Source of the DNA: Asaia sp. W19 | GTDB taxonomy: Bacteria > Pseudomonadota > Alphaproteobacteria > Acetobacterales > Acetobacteraceae | Length of the DNA: 64,000 nucleotides | Reading direction: 5' to 3' | Assembly (NCBI RefSeq): GCF_003994335.1 | Contig: NZ_PNQZ01000005.1 | Location: 1-64,000 of the forward strand | Program-made: the position numbers and the translations under genes | The notes under the pieces: model-generated | The model's input: the letters and a program-made list of their open reading frames with translations, nothing else | The model's database searches: none | Told to the model about the DNA's origin: nothing | Part shown: positions 17,692 to 24,967 of the stretch, in pieces | Layout of the letters: the number at the start of each line of letters is the position of its first letter | How positions within the stretch are numbered: the stretch's first letter is position 1

Positions 17692-17990
17692 CCGACACCG
17701 TAGAGCTGAACGTCAAGTTCAACCTGGATACTCACCTGCGGGAGGTGGTGACCCTCGCTGATCGCCTTTGTGAGTCTCATCCTCGCTACGGGGAGCTGCG
17801 GGCTCGTTTGAGCGAGTTTCTGGCCCATTTTGACGCGCAAACGGCAGGAAGCGTTCTTCCGGAACCACACATCGTCGCTCTTGCCAAAGATATCGCGGCC
17901 ACTGCGCTCGCGCTCTCGATTCATACCTCGGCGCTCTCGCTGGCGCTTTCCGGAACAGATGGTGGCGCTGTCACCGTCACTCGCCACTGA
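17688..17990 (+). CDS. Small hypothetical early protein
   Basis: A 100-aa protein overlapping the preceding stop by four bases. It begins VELNVKFNLDTHLREVVTLADRLCE and ends in an Ala/Leu/Ser-rich helix (AKDIAATALALSIHTSALSLAL), which could be a packed or weakly membrane-associated helix. Function unknown. Confidence 0.6.
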   Translation: MTDTVELNVKFNLDTHLREVVTLADRLCESHPRYGELRARLSEFLAHFDAQTAGSVLPEPHIVALAKDIAATALALSIHTSALSLALSGTDGGAVTVTRH

Positions 17991-18006
17991 CTTGGGAAAC
18001 CCCACT

Positions 18007-18630
18007 ATGAACACGATTGACAAAGCCCCCGTTAAAACGATCCCCGATGCCTCGGGGCGCCAGGTTCCCGTCAATTGCATTCGCGCTTCCACGGTGCTGC
18101 AGCACGAGGTGGCGGAGAAGATCAGGGACCATTTCCGTGAGCTTGCGGCATTCAACAAGGCCAAGAAGGAGCAGATTTTCGAAGCGATGCAGGCATACCG
18201 TGATCTGCTCGCGCAGGAATACGGCCTGCGCTCCGGCGGAACGCGGGGCGGTATGACGATCCGCACCTATGACGCCCATACCGAGATCAAGCTCGAAGAA
18301 CGCGACTATCATCGCACGACGCCGGAGATCTCGATTGCGCAGGAGCTGGTTGCCCAGATCATCGACGATTACACCGAACGGGCAGATGTCGGGCTTCGGG
18401 AGCTCGTTATGCGCGCATTCGAGACAGACAAGAAAAACGGCCGTCCCAATGTAGGGGATATTCTCAAGCTGAAATCCCTGAACCTGGAACACCCCCTATG
18501 GCCTGAGGCAAAACGAGCTCTTGAGGACTCGATAGCCGTCCTTGCCTCGAAAACAGCCGTGACGTGCCGGGTGCGCCCCAATCGGGACAGCAAGCACGAA
18601 CAGCTCGTCGTCGATTTCTCACGGGTTTGA
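18007..18630 (+). CDS. DUF3164 family phage protein
   Basis: A 207-aa protein from ATG 18007. It shows the DUF3164 pattern of Mu-like phages: GRQVPVNCIRAS, then the helix EIRDHF-type KIRDHFRELAAFNKAKKEQIFE. GGTRGGMTIRTYDAHTEIKLEERDY follows in the middle, and an ALEDSIAVLASKTAVTCRVR region near the end. The family is conserved in the early/semi-essential region of Mu relatives; its biochemical role is not established. Upstream in-frame starts within the previous gene are rejected because the similarity starts at MNTIDK. Confidence 0.85.
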   Translation: MNTIDKAPVKTIPDASGRQVPVNCIRASTVLQHEVAEKIRDHFRELAAFNKAKKEQIFEAMQAYRDLLAQEYGLRSGGTRGGMTIRTYDAHTEIKLEERDYHRTTPEISIAQELVAQIIDDYTERADVGLRELVMRAFETDKKNGRPNVGDILKLKSLNLEHPLWPEAKRALEDSIAVLASKTAVTCRVRPNRDSKHEQLVVDFSRV

Positions 18631-18640
18631 GGGGCGTATT

Positions 18641-18958
18641 ATGAGCGTTTCCAACAAAATTCCACGCACCTTGCAGGTGGGTATCTTGCTCTTAATTCCG
18701 GTATGTACGACCGGAGTTTTCGGGTTTTTGATCAGCGAGCTTGCCGCCTCTACCCGAGTACCGGAGACGCATGACTCCGAACTCATCGTGCAGATGGTCA
18801 AATCCGGGGCGTCACCCATCGAAGCCGCCTGCGCGATCGGCCGTATCGATCACAATGCGCCTGTCTGCGTCATGTCGCTCATGAGCGCGACCCCGGCTGA
18901 CGCCCCGCTGCCCGAAACCCTGCCTCCAGGTGATGATCATCCGGGAGACCCGACATGA
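18641..18958 (+). CDS. Hypothetical membrane-anchored protein
   Basis: A 105-aa protein with one N-terminal hydrophobic helix (LQVGILLLIPVCTTGVFGFLI), a short soluble region with two Cys (AACAIG, APVCVM) and a Pro/Asp-rich tail. The paired cysteines and membrane anchor suggest an exported domain with a disulfide. No family recognised. Its stop overlaps the gemA start. Confidence 0.6.
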   Translation: MSVSNKIPRTLQVGILLLIPVCTTGVFGFLISELAASTRVPETHDSELIVQMVKSGASPIEAACAIGRIDHNAPVCVMSLMSATPADAPLPETLPPGDDHPGDPT

Positions 18959-19431
18959 CCCGCCGCCCGCATCTCGTTCAGCACGTTTCGGCCAATACTG
19001 GCCGGAACGTTTTCTATGTGAAGCTGCATGTCGCCCGCAAAGAGCTTGCTCTGGACGAGGATAGCTACCGCGACATCCTCCAGCGTGTGGGCGGCTCCTA
19101 TCACGCCAAGGACATGTCTATCTCAGGTCTCGAAGCGGTTTTAGCGGAGTTTAAACGGCTGGGCTGGAAGCCCAAGCCCGGGAAGCGGCGCACGCCTGAC
19201 AGCGTGAAGGCCCAGGTGCGCATGATCTACGCCCTATGGAAGGATCTCGAACCCTATGTGCGTTCCTCGGACAAGCTGGCTGCGCTCCGCTCTTTCGTGC
19301 TGCGCCAGACAAGGACCGCCGCCAATCCACAAGGCGTTTCTGCCCCTGAATTCCTGGACGCAGCCCAGGCGAACCGTGTGATCGAGGGGCTGAAGGACTG
19401 GCTTCGTCGCGAAAAGGAAAAACAGCCATGA
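18955..19431 (+). CDS. gemA: GemA-like regulatory protein (Mu gp16, DUF1018)
   Basis: A 158-aa protein with the DUF1018 core: KLHVARKELALDEDSYRDILQRVGGSYHAKDMSISGLEAVLAEFKRLGWKPK. In Mu, GemA is reported to change host gene expression and DNA relaxation. A C-terminal helix is lysine-rich. ATGA overlap with the previous gene and close coupling to the next support co-expression in the early operon. Confidence 0.88.
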   Translation: MTRRPHLVQHVSANTGRNVFYVKLHVARKELALDEDSYRDILQRVGGSYHAKDMSISGLEAVLAEFKRLGWKPKPGKRRTPDSVKAQVRMIYALWKDLEPYVRSSDKLAALRSFVLRQTRTAANPQGVSAPEFLDAAQANRVIEGLKDWLRREKEKQP

Positions 19432-19772
19432 TGTTCTTCAAACGCAGACGCGACCAGCGCGCACCTGTAGCACTCGATGGTCATGGTGTGCGGCCAACGT
19501 CGCCGAGGCCCGGCCCCGCAAAATCGCAGCTCGTTCGGTCATTCGAGGTCGGGCGCATGACCGAACAAAGGATTCACGCCCTGGAGACGCGTATCAAAGA
19601 GCTTGAGTCGGATGTCGCTGAGGGACTAGACGCTGTGCTCTGTGTTGCTTCCTACGCGCTCGGCGCCTGCCAGGGCACGGGCAGATCGTTGAACTTCGAC
19701 GCAGTCAAGGTGTGCGATAAGGCTGGGCGCCTCGGTGAGATCGTCCATCGCCTCAAGGCAATGCAGTCATGA
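19428..19772 (+). CDS. Hypothetical phage protein
   Basis: A 114-aa protein with a very basic N terminus (FFKRRRDQRAP) and a coiled-coil-like segment (TEQRIHALETRIKELESDV). A hydrophobic patch follows (AVLCVASYALGACQG). Overlapping junctions on both sides place it in the operon between gemA and the activator gene. Function unknown. Confidence 0.6.
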   Translation: MMFFKRRRDQRAPVALDGHGVRPTSPRPGPAKSQLVRSFEVGRMTEQRIHALETRIKELESDVAEGLDAVLCVASYALGACQGTGRSLNFDAVKVCDKAGRLGEIVHRLKAMQS

Positions 19773-20023
19773 GCGAGGGTGTCGCAGTCCAGGCGCAGGT
19801 CGAGAAGGCACATCTCGAAGCCCTGGAGGCGTCGCTGATGCATTTGCGTCGCCACGTCGGTGTTGCGATCGTGGGTGGTCTCGATGGAAATCGTGACGCG
19901 CTTGAGCAGAAAATCGGGCAAATGCAGGCCATTTTGCATATCATGGGCCAGCATGACGAAGTGTCTCCCGCCCGCTGCCTTGCCTATGCCACCGCATTCC
20001 TTGAAAACTTGAAGGTGCGCTGA
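19769..20023 (+). CDS. Small hypothetical phage protein
   Basis: An 84-aa helical protein (AQVEKAHLEALEASLMHLRRHVGVAIVGGLDGNRDALEQKIGQMQAIL). It shares its last base with the start of the Mor-type activator gene. No recognised family. Confidence 0.6.
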   Translation: MSEGVAVQAQVEKAHLEALEASLMHLRRHVGVAIVGGLDGNRDALEQKIGQMQAILHIMGQHDEVSPARCLAYATAFLENLKVR

Positions 20024-20412
20024 TGACCGTCCCTGCTCCTGCCAATATCGAATTCCTCGCGCAAGCCGTTGGCGATGATGCGGCACTATGCTTTATCGAG
20101 CAGCTGGCGGGACAGGAGATTTTCATTCCGGCTGTAGCGGCTGGCAGCCGCCTCGAGACGCTTTATGGCCCTGAGATTGCGTCGGCACTCTCAAGTCGGT
20201 ATCCAAAGGAAATGTGGCGTGTTCCGGTTTGCCGTGACTGGCGCATTCGCAGATATCTTGCGATGGGCCTCACGGTCAATCAGATTGCAGCGCGGGCTGG
20301 CGTCACGTCGGACTCGGTTTATCGTTCTCTGCGCAAGCCCTATCGTGGCAAGATGGCCGCGAGACCCGAAAAGCCCCGCTATTCCGATCATCGTCAGATT
20401 TCGCTGTTCTAG
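20023..20412 (+). CDS. mor: Mor/C-family transcription activator
   Basis: A 129-aa protein of the Mor family. The N-terminal dimerisation half (FIEQLAGQEIFIPA, SRLETLYGPEIASAL) is followed by a C-terminal helix-turn-helix (RRYLAMGLTVNQIAARAGVTSDSVYRSLRKP). In Mu, Mor activates the middle promoter and its homologue C activates the late promoters. Only one such gene is seen here. It sits directly before the lysis gene and the first of three shared promoter motifs, so it probably does the C job. Confidence 0.92.
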   Translation: MTVPAPANIEFLAQAVGDDAALCFIEQLAGQEIFIPAVAAGSRLETLYGPEIASALSSRYPKEMWRVPVCRDWRIRRYLAMGLTVNQIAARAGVTSDSVYRSLRKPYRGKMAARPEKPRYSDHRQISLF

Positions 20413-20427
20413 TCTGGAAACGCGCGG

Positions 20428-20475
20428 CCCCTAGAATCGTCTAGAGGTCCGTTGCCCGATCCGCCTCTCTAGAAA
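20428..20475 (+). promoter_or_regulatory. Late promoter 1 (lysis), Mor/C-type site
   Basis: The palindrome CCCCTAGAATCGTCTAGAGG (20428-20447) is followed by TCC. Nineteen bases after the 23-bp motif comes a -10-like TAGAAA (20470-20475), then six bases to the lysozyme ATG. The palindrome centre is 44.5 bp before the ATG. Copies with the same geometry lie at 28906 and 41299. A short hairpin (GCCTCT/AGAGGC, 20463-20481) also abuts the ATG. Confidence 0.7.
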
Positions 20476-20481
20476 AGAGGC

Positions 20482-21189
20482 ATGCGAAACAACTTCCCCC
20501 TCATCGCCCAGTTCACCGCCTCCTACGAGGGGCTTTATCAAGCATCGCCTAGTGATGCCGGGAACTGGACGAGTGGGCAGCTGCGTGTCGGTCGCTTGGT
20601 CGGCACGATGCGTGGGATTTCCGCGCCCGTCATGGTCCAGTGGTGCGGTGACGCCAAGCTCGTCACGGCCGAAACCATGAAAACGATCTCCGACGCCACA
20701 TTCCGCGCCATTTATTCGGCGCTCTACTGGCGTCCGGTCGCAGGCGACGATCTGCCGGGCGGCATCGATCTGATGCTTGCCGATTTCTGCTTCAATTCCG
20801 GCGTGCGTCGCGCATCCAATCAGCTTCAGCAGATCATTGGCATGCTCAAGGATGAGATCGACGGCAATATCGGCCCTGAAACGCTCGCGGCCCTTGCGGC
20901 AGTAACGCCTCAAACGCTCGCGCCCTGGATGCGCGGCGTCTATGCCGAGCGCCTGCAGAAAGATCTCGGTGTCGCCGTGGACGGCAAGATTGGCCCAGTG
21001 ACGCTCGACGCTGCGGTGCGGCAAGGGGCGGTGATGCGCATGGTTGTCTATGCGCTGGCTGGTCGCCAGGAGGCAGCCTATCGCAGCTTTGAGAGCTTCA
21101 ACATTTTCGGGAAAGGCTGGCTGGCGCGGCTCGATGCCCGCCTGACGCGCGCTCTTGAACTCCTCGAACCTCAACGCGCGATCGCGTGA
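20482..21189 (+). CDS. Phage endolysin, glycosyl hydrolase family 108
   Basis: A 235-aa muramidase that should cleave the peptidoglycan glycan backbone at lysis. It begins with the GH108 pattern FTASYEG, where E16 is the expected catalytic Glu. It carries the family blocks FRAIYSALYWRPVAGDDLPGGIDLMLADFCFNSG and GNIGPETLAAL (peptidoglycan-binding type), with a second IGPVTLDA. There is no signal peptide, so a holin is required. In this family an EGG triplet is usual; here it is EGL. Confidence 0.9.
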   Translation: MRNNFPLIAQFTASYEGLYQASPSDAGNWTSGQLRVGRLVGTMRGISAPVMVQWCGDAKLVTAETMKTISDATFRAIYSALYWRPVAGDDLPGGIDLMLADFCFNSGVRRASNQLQQIIGMLKDEIDGNIGPETLAALAAVTPQTLAPWMRGVYAERLQKDLGVAVDGKIGPVTLDAAVRQGAVMRMVVYALAGRQEAAYRSFESFNIFGKGWLARLDARLTRALELLEPQRAIA

Positions 21190-21205
21190 CGGTCATACCG
21201 TCACG
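21185..21205 (+). other. Hairpin after the lysozyme gene
   Basis: CGTGACGGT and ACCGTCACG form a perfect 9-bp stem with a 3-nt loop over the stop codon. No T-run follows, so it may stabilise mRNA ends or reduce read-through rather than terminate. Confidence 0.45.
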
Positions 21206-21274
21206 GACGCGTGGCGGCATGGATCTGATTGATAGGCGTGGACGGCGCGCTGACAAAATCTCCGGAGCCCTTCC

Positions 21275-21649
21275 ATGAACTGGAAATCTCTTCTCTCGTC
21301 GCTTTCCTCGACCATCCTTTCCGTGGCGCAGCCTCTTCTGGGCTCGATCATTGCGGGCAAAGCCACGAAATACCAGGACATCGCCCAGACCGCCGTCAAA
21401 AGCGCCGTCACCAAGATCGACGGTGGGATCGATCAGCTGGCCGAGAGCTACAACACATTCCGTGAGGACAATCCGGTCTTTGTCGAGGCTCAGGATGAAT
21501 TCCTGGCTCTCGCGAAAAACGCCGGGATCGTGATCCCTGACCTTGCCGTGGTGCAGACGCACCTCAAGGAGGCGATTTTCGATCTGGCAAGCGGCCTGTT
21601 TCCGAATGCAGGCCTGACCCCGCCTGTCGCTTCGACGCCGGCCGTCTGA
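21275..21649 (+). CDS. Hypothetical lysis-region protein
   Basis: A 124-aa protein with an amphipathic N-terminal region (LLSSLSSTILSVAQPLLGSIIAGKATKYQD) and a helical middle. No confident transmembrane helix or family. Its place between the endolysin and a membrane protein suggests a lysis or holin-accessory role. Confidence 0.6.
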   Translation: MNWKSLLSSLSSTILSVAQPLLGSIIAGKATKYQDIAQTAVKSAVTKIDGGIDQLAESYNTFREDNPVFVEAQDEFLALAKNAGIVIPDLAVVQTHLKEAIFDLASGLFPNAGLTPPVASTPAV

Positions 21650-21664
21650 CGGCGATCCTGGAAC

Positions 21665-21985
21665 ATGACCCCACAGACACCCGCCGGATCAGTCGTTCAG
21701 GCCGTTGCGGCGGGTGCTGCTGCGGGGGCAGCAAGCAGTCCGATCCTCGTGCTCATTCTTCTCGCCTTTGTGCTGCTGGCGATCGGGCTCTCGATCGCAG
21801 CCGTGCTCATGGGCTTCGGCAATCGGGGGCGCATAGAAGAAATCGAGCGTGATCACGCCGAGCGCCGCGCCTTTGAAAACCGGACCGAGCGCGCGATCGA
21901 GACGATTGCCCGCGATCTCAGAAACAATACTGACCTGCTGCACGTGATGATCAGGGGTCACATGGACAAGAAAGACATCCCATGA
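21665..21985 (+). CDS. Holin-like membrane protein
   Basis: A 106-aa protein with a strong transmembrane segment (about residues 24-50, SPILVLILLAFVLLAIGLSIAAVLMGF). An upstream Ala/Gly-rich stretch precedes it and a charged coiled tail follows (RIEEIERDHAERRAFENRTERAIETI). Location after the endolysin makes a holin or spanin-type membrane role likely. Its stop overlaps the next start. Confidence 0.6.
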   Translation: MTPQTPAGSVVQAVAAGAAAGAASSPILVLILLAFVLLAIGLSIAAVLMGFGNRGRIEEIERDHAERRAFENRTERAIETIARDLRNNTDLLHVMIRGHMDKKDIP

Positions 21986-22293
21986 ACGCCGTTAAGCGCG
22001 CCCTTGAAGAAGATCGTCGCTGGTTCGTCCTGGACGCGGTTGCGCAGATGGAGACCCGCACGCTCAATGAGCAGCTGATCCTGCGCATGATCCACGGCAT
22101 GGGGCGTCCCGTGAATGCCGAGGATCTGCGCAACGATCTCCTGCTCCTCGAGCGTGCCTCCAGTATCAGGATCGAGAAGCTGCCCCGCCCGACCGGGGGC
22201 GAGCTCTGGGTCGTGACCCTGACCACCGAAGGGCTGGAAGTCCGTGACTGCGTGCGCGTCGTCCACGGCGTCGCCGCGCGCAAGCCACTCTGA
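21982..22293 (+). CDS. Mu gp26-region winged-helix phage protein (VpaChn25_0724-like)
   Basis: A 103-aa protein that begins with EEDRRWFVLDAVAQMETRTLNEQLILRMIHGMGRPVNAEDLRNDLLLLERA and ends WVVTLTTEGLEVRDCVRVVHGV. This is a winged-helix layout seen in small proteins just before the packaging genes of many Mu-like phages. It may bind DNA during packaging. The family name is from memory of this pattern and needs a search. Confidence 0.7.
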   Translation: MNAVKRALEEDRRWFVLDAVAQMETRTLNEQLILRMIHGMGRPVNAEDLRNDLLLLERASSIRIEKLPRPTGGELWVVTLTTEGLEVRDCVRVVHGVAARKPL

Positions 22294-22296
22294 CCC

Positions 22297-22944
22297 ATGG
22301 CGAAGCGGCCACAACCACCCAAACCGAAGGGCGACGGTGCGCCTAAGCCGAAAAGACGCACAGGCTATACCGCAAGCCGCCCCTCCTCTGTGGACAAGCT
22401 TCCATTGGAGATCCGTGACGAGATCGGCCGCCTGCGCGGTGAGGGCTATACGATCGACGAGATCCTCGCAGCGTTGCGCGAGCTCGATGTCGTTACGATC
22501 AGCCGCTCGACCCTTGGGCGGCACGTCAAGGGCATGGAAAGGCTGGGAGCCAAGCTGCGGCATTCACGCAATATCGCCGAAGCCCTTGTGCGCCAGCTCG
22601 GCGATGAACCGGCTTCGCGGGCAGCACAGCTTAACATCGAACTGCTGCACACCACGATCACCGATCTCTTCCTCGCTCAAAATGATGACGGCGAAATCGA
22701 TGAGAATGGCAAGGCTGCTCTCAACGGCAGCCCGGAAGGCATCATGCTTCTCGCCAAGGCCATGGATCACCTGACCAAATCCGCCAAGGCGGACGCCGAA
22801 TATGCGGCCAGGATCGAGGCCAAGGTTGAGGCGCGCTTCAAGAAGCAGGCTGAAGCAGGCTTGGCCGCTGTCGCGCGCGAAAAAGGTTTTAGCGCCGAGA
22901 ACATGGCGTTCATCCGACAGCAAATTCTGGGAACGTCGAAGTGA
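22297..22944 (+). CDS. Mu gp27-like small terminase component (DUF3486)
   Basis: A 215-aa protein. A basic Pro/Lys-rich start is followed by SSVDKLPLEIRDEIGRLRGEGYTIDEILAALRELDVVTISRSTLGRHVKGMERLGAKL, the DUF3486 HTH region, then a long helical tail. Immediately upstream of, and overlapping, the large terminase gene, as in Mu. It probably recognises phage DNA for headful packaging. Confidence 0.9.
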   Translation: MAKRPQPPKPKGDGAPKPKRRTGYTASRPSSVDKLPLEIRDEIGRLRGEGYTIDEILAALRELDVVTISRSTLGRHVKGMERLGAKLRHSRNIAEALVRQLGDEPASRAAQLNIELLHTTITDLFLAQNDDGEIDENGKAALNGSPEGIMLLAKAMDHLTKSAKADAEYAARIEAKVEARFKKQAEAGLAAVAREKGFSAENMAFIRQQILGTSK

Positions 22945-24506
22945 AGCCAGAAAACTCCCCTCTGCTGCCCTATCAGTCCCGAGTGATCGAGGAGGTGTTG
23001 TCGCACAACATCACGGTCATCGAGAAGTCTCGACGTATCGGCATCTCGTGGGTGCTCAGCTGGCTGGCGGTCACTGTAGCAGCATCTGCGCCGTCAGGGG
23101 GCGGTATGGATGTCTTCTACATGGGCTATGAAAAGGAGATGACCCGGCAGTTTATCGACGATTGCGCAGATCACGCGAAGATACTGCTTTCTGCGGCGGT
23201 AGAGGTTTCCGAAGAACTGTTCGTCGATGATGAAAGACCCGAGCAGTCGATCAAGGCATTTCGCATCGAGTTCGCTTCAGGACACAAGATCCTGGCGCTG
23301 CCGTCTGTGGCCCGCGCATTCCGGTCCAAGCAGGGGCTGGTCATTCTGGATGAAGCCGCGTTCGTGGATGATCTCAGGGCGGTCATCAAGGCCGCTCTCG
23401 CCCTGCGCATCTGGGGTGCAAAAATCGTCATCCTCTCGACGCATAAGGGGGATACAAACCCTTTCAATTCGCTCGTCGAGGAGGTGCGTTCGGGACGCAA
23501 AAAATATCACCTCATGCGCATCACTTTCGAGGATGCGGTGGCGCAGGGTCTCTATCGCAAGATCGCAGCCAAGCAGGGTATTGCCTGGACGCAAGAGGGC
23601 GAAGATGCATGGAAAGCCGAAATTCTGGACGAATTCGGGGACGATGCCGATGAGGAATTGCATGTCATCCCGTCGCCTTCGAGTGGCACCTATCTTCCGT
23701 TCGCTCTTCTCGAAGCCCGCACGGATCGCAATGCAGGGGTTGCCCGCTGGCAGTGCGACGCCCAGTTCGCGCTGCAGCCTGAGGCAATCCGCACGGGCGA
23801 ATGCGCAAAATGGTGTGGCGAGGTGCTGCTTCCCCTGCTCGATGCGCTTGACCAGAAGACGCCTCATGTATTCGGAGAGGATTTCGGACGATCGGGCGAT
23901 CTCACTGTCATCTGGCCGCTTGCGATCGATGCCGGCATGAAGCGCCGCACCCCGTTCACGATCGAACTGCGCAATGTGCCCTTCGACCAGCAGCGCCAGA
24001 TCCTGTTTTTCGTGCTCGATCGCCTGCCGCGTTTTCGGGGCGGCAAGATGGATGCGCGCGGCAATGGCCAGTATCTGTCTGAGGTCGCGGTGCAACGCTA
24101 CGGTGCGCGGGTCGAGGCCGTCATGCTTTCCGAGAGCTGGTATCGCGAGAACATGCCGCCAATGAAGGCGGCGCTGGAAGACGACAGTTTCAGCCTGCCC
24201 AAAGACCGCGACACCGTGGATGATCTGCGCAGCATTCAGATCGTGCGAGGCGTGCCGCGCATCCCTGACAGCCGCACGGCGAGCAAGACAGGCAATCGTC
24301 ACGGTGACGCGGCGGTAGCAGCCTGCATGGCCTATGCTGCAAGCCGCGCCGATATCATCGAATACGCGTTTGAGCGCGTGCCATCCCGGCCAGGTTCGCT
24401 CGACGGAAAGGTCAATCCGAATGCATGGCCGATCGAGCGCGAGATCGAGGCCGAGCGCCTGGGGCAACGTGAGGGCGCTCTTGGCCTCAGAGGGAGGATC
24501 TTTTGA
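22941..24506 (+). CDS. Large terminase subunit (Mu gp28-like)
   Basis: A 521-aa packaging motor and nuclease. The ATPase part has IEKSRRIGISWVLSW (variant Walker A, about residues 28-42) and VILDEAAFVDD (Walker B). A coupling motif ILSTHKG follows. The C-terminal nuclease half has FGEDFGRSGDLTVIWPL, with Asp residues in the RNase H-like core, and HGDAAVAACMA near the end. It drives packaging of phage plus flanking host DNA. Confidence 0.95.
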   Translation: MKPENSPLLPYQSRVIEEVLSHNITVIEKSRRIGISWVLSWLAVTVAASAPSGGGMDVFYMGYEKEMTRQFIDDCADHAKILLSAAVEVSEELFVDDERPEQSIKAFRIEFASGHKILALPSVARAFRSKQGLVILDEAAFVDDLRAVIKAALALRIWGAKIVILSTHKGDTNPFNSLVEEVRSGRKKYHLMRITFEDAVAQGLYRKIAAKQGIAWTQEGEDAWKAEILDEFGDDADEELHVIPSPSSGTYLPFALLEARTDRNAGVARWQCDAQFALQPEAIRTGECAKWCGEVLLPLLDALDQKTPHVFGEDFGRSGDLTVIWPLAIDAGMKRRTPFTIELRNVPFDQQRQILFFVLDRLPRFRGGKMDARGNGQYLSEVAVQRYGARVEAVMLSESWYRENMPPMKAALEDDSFSLPKDRDTVDDLRSIQIVRGVPRIPDSRTASKTGNRHGDAAVAACMAYAASRADIIEYAFERVPSRPGSLDGKVNPNAWPIEREIEAERLGQREGALGLRGRIF

Positions 24507-24733
24507 ATTCGGCATCCATCATTGCGCTCAGTGCGATCGCGGCCGCCATCCTCGGTTTCGGGGTCTATGTCATCCACCTGGCACGCGGCGCGCAGGCGAC
24601 AAAAGAGGCCAAGGAAGATGCTCGGGACACCGAGCAAGCGGCCAACACGCAGCACGCCATGGATGCGGCCCAGATCCAGGCGCAGGCCGACCCCGACGCA
24701 CTGGAACGTAGCCTGCAGGACGGAACATTCTGA
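24503..24733 (+). CDS. Small membrane protein, possible i-spanin
   Basis: A 76-aa protein with an N-terminal membrane anchor (SIIALSAIAAAILGFGVYVIHLA) and a soluble helical tail (TKEAKEDARDTEQAANTQHAMDAA). The next gene encodes a small lipoprotein, so the two could form an inner/outer membrane Rz/Rz1-type pair. It overlaps the terminase stop by four bases. Confidence 0.6.
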   Translation: MNSASIIALSAIAAAILGFGVYVIHLARGAQATKEAKEDARDTEQAANTQHAMDAAQIQAQADPDALERSLQDGTF

Positions 24734-24963
24734 TGCGCGCTCCTCTTCTTGGTCTGTGGTGCGCATGCGTTGCCCTCAACGCCTGCACGCCTTCTGCACC
24801 CTTGCAAACCTGCACGATGCTTGTGGCCTATAGCCGCCAGGATGACGATGCGCTGCTGGCCGAACTCGCAACTCTTCCCAGAGATCGCTATCCGCAGCTG
24901 CGTCGCTACCTGACCGACTGGCACGCTGCGCGCACCTCGATGCGACGCTGCACGAAAGGCTGA
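24733..24963 (+). CDS. Small lipoprotein, possible o-spanin
   Basis: A 76-aa protein with a lipoprotein signal peptide: hydrophobic LLGLWCACVALNAC, with the lipobox LNAC giving lipidated Cys18. The mature part is short and contains two more Cys. Pairing with the preceding single-pass protein suggests spanin function, although the location after terminase rather than by the endolysin is unusual. Confidence 0.6.
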   Translation: MRAPLLGLWCACVALNACTPSAPLQTCTMLVAYSRQDDDALLAELATLPRDRYPQLRRYLTDWHAARTSMRRCTKG

Positions 24964-24967
24964 AACG

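Noticed and set aside
23277..24515. 412-codon minus-strand open frame antisense to the terminase
   Set aside because: Opposes a well-recognised terminase gene within a rightward operon; no ribosome site or family.
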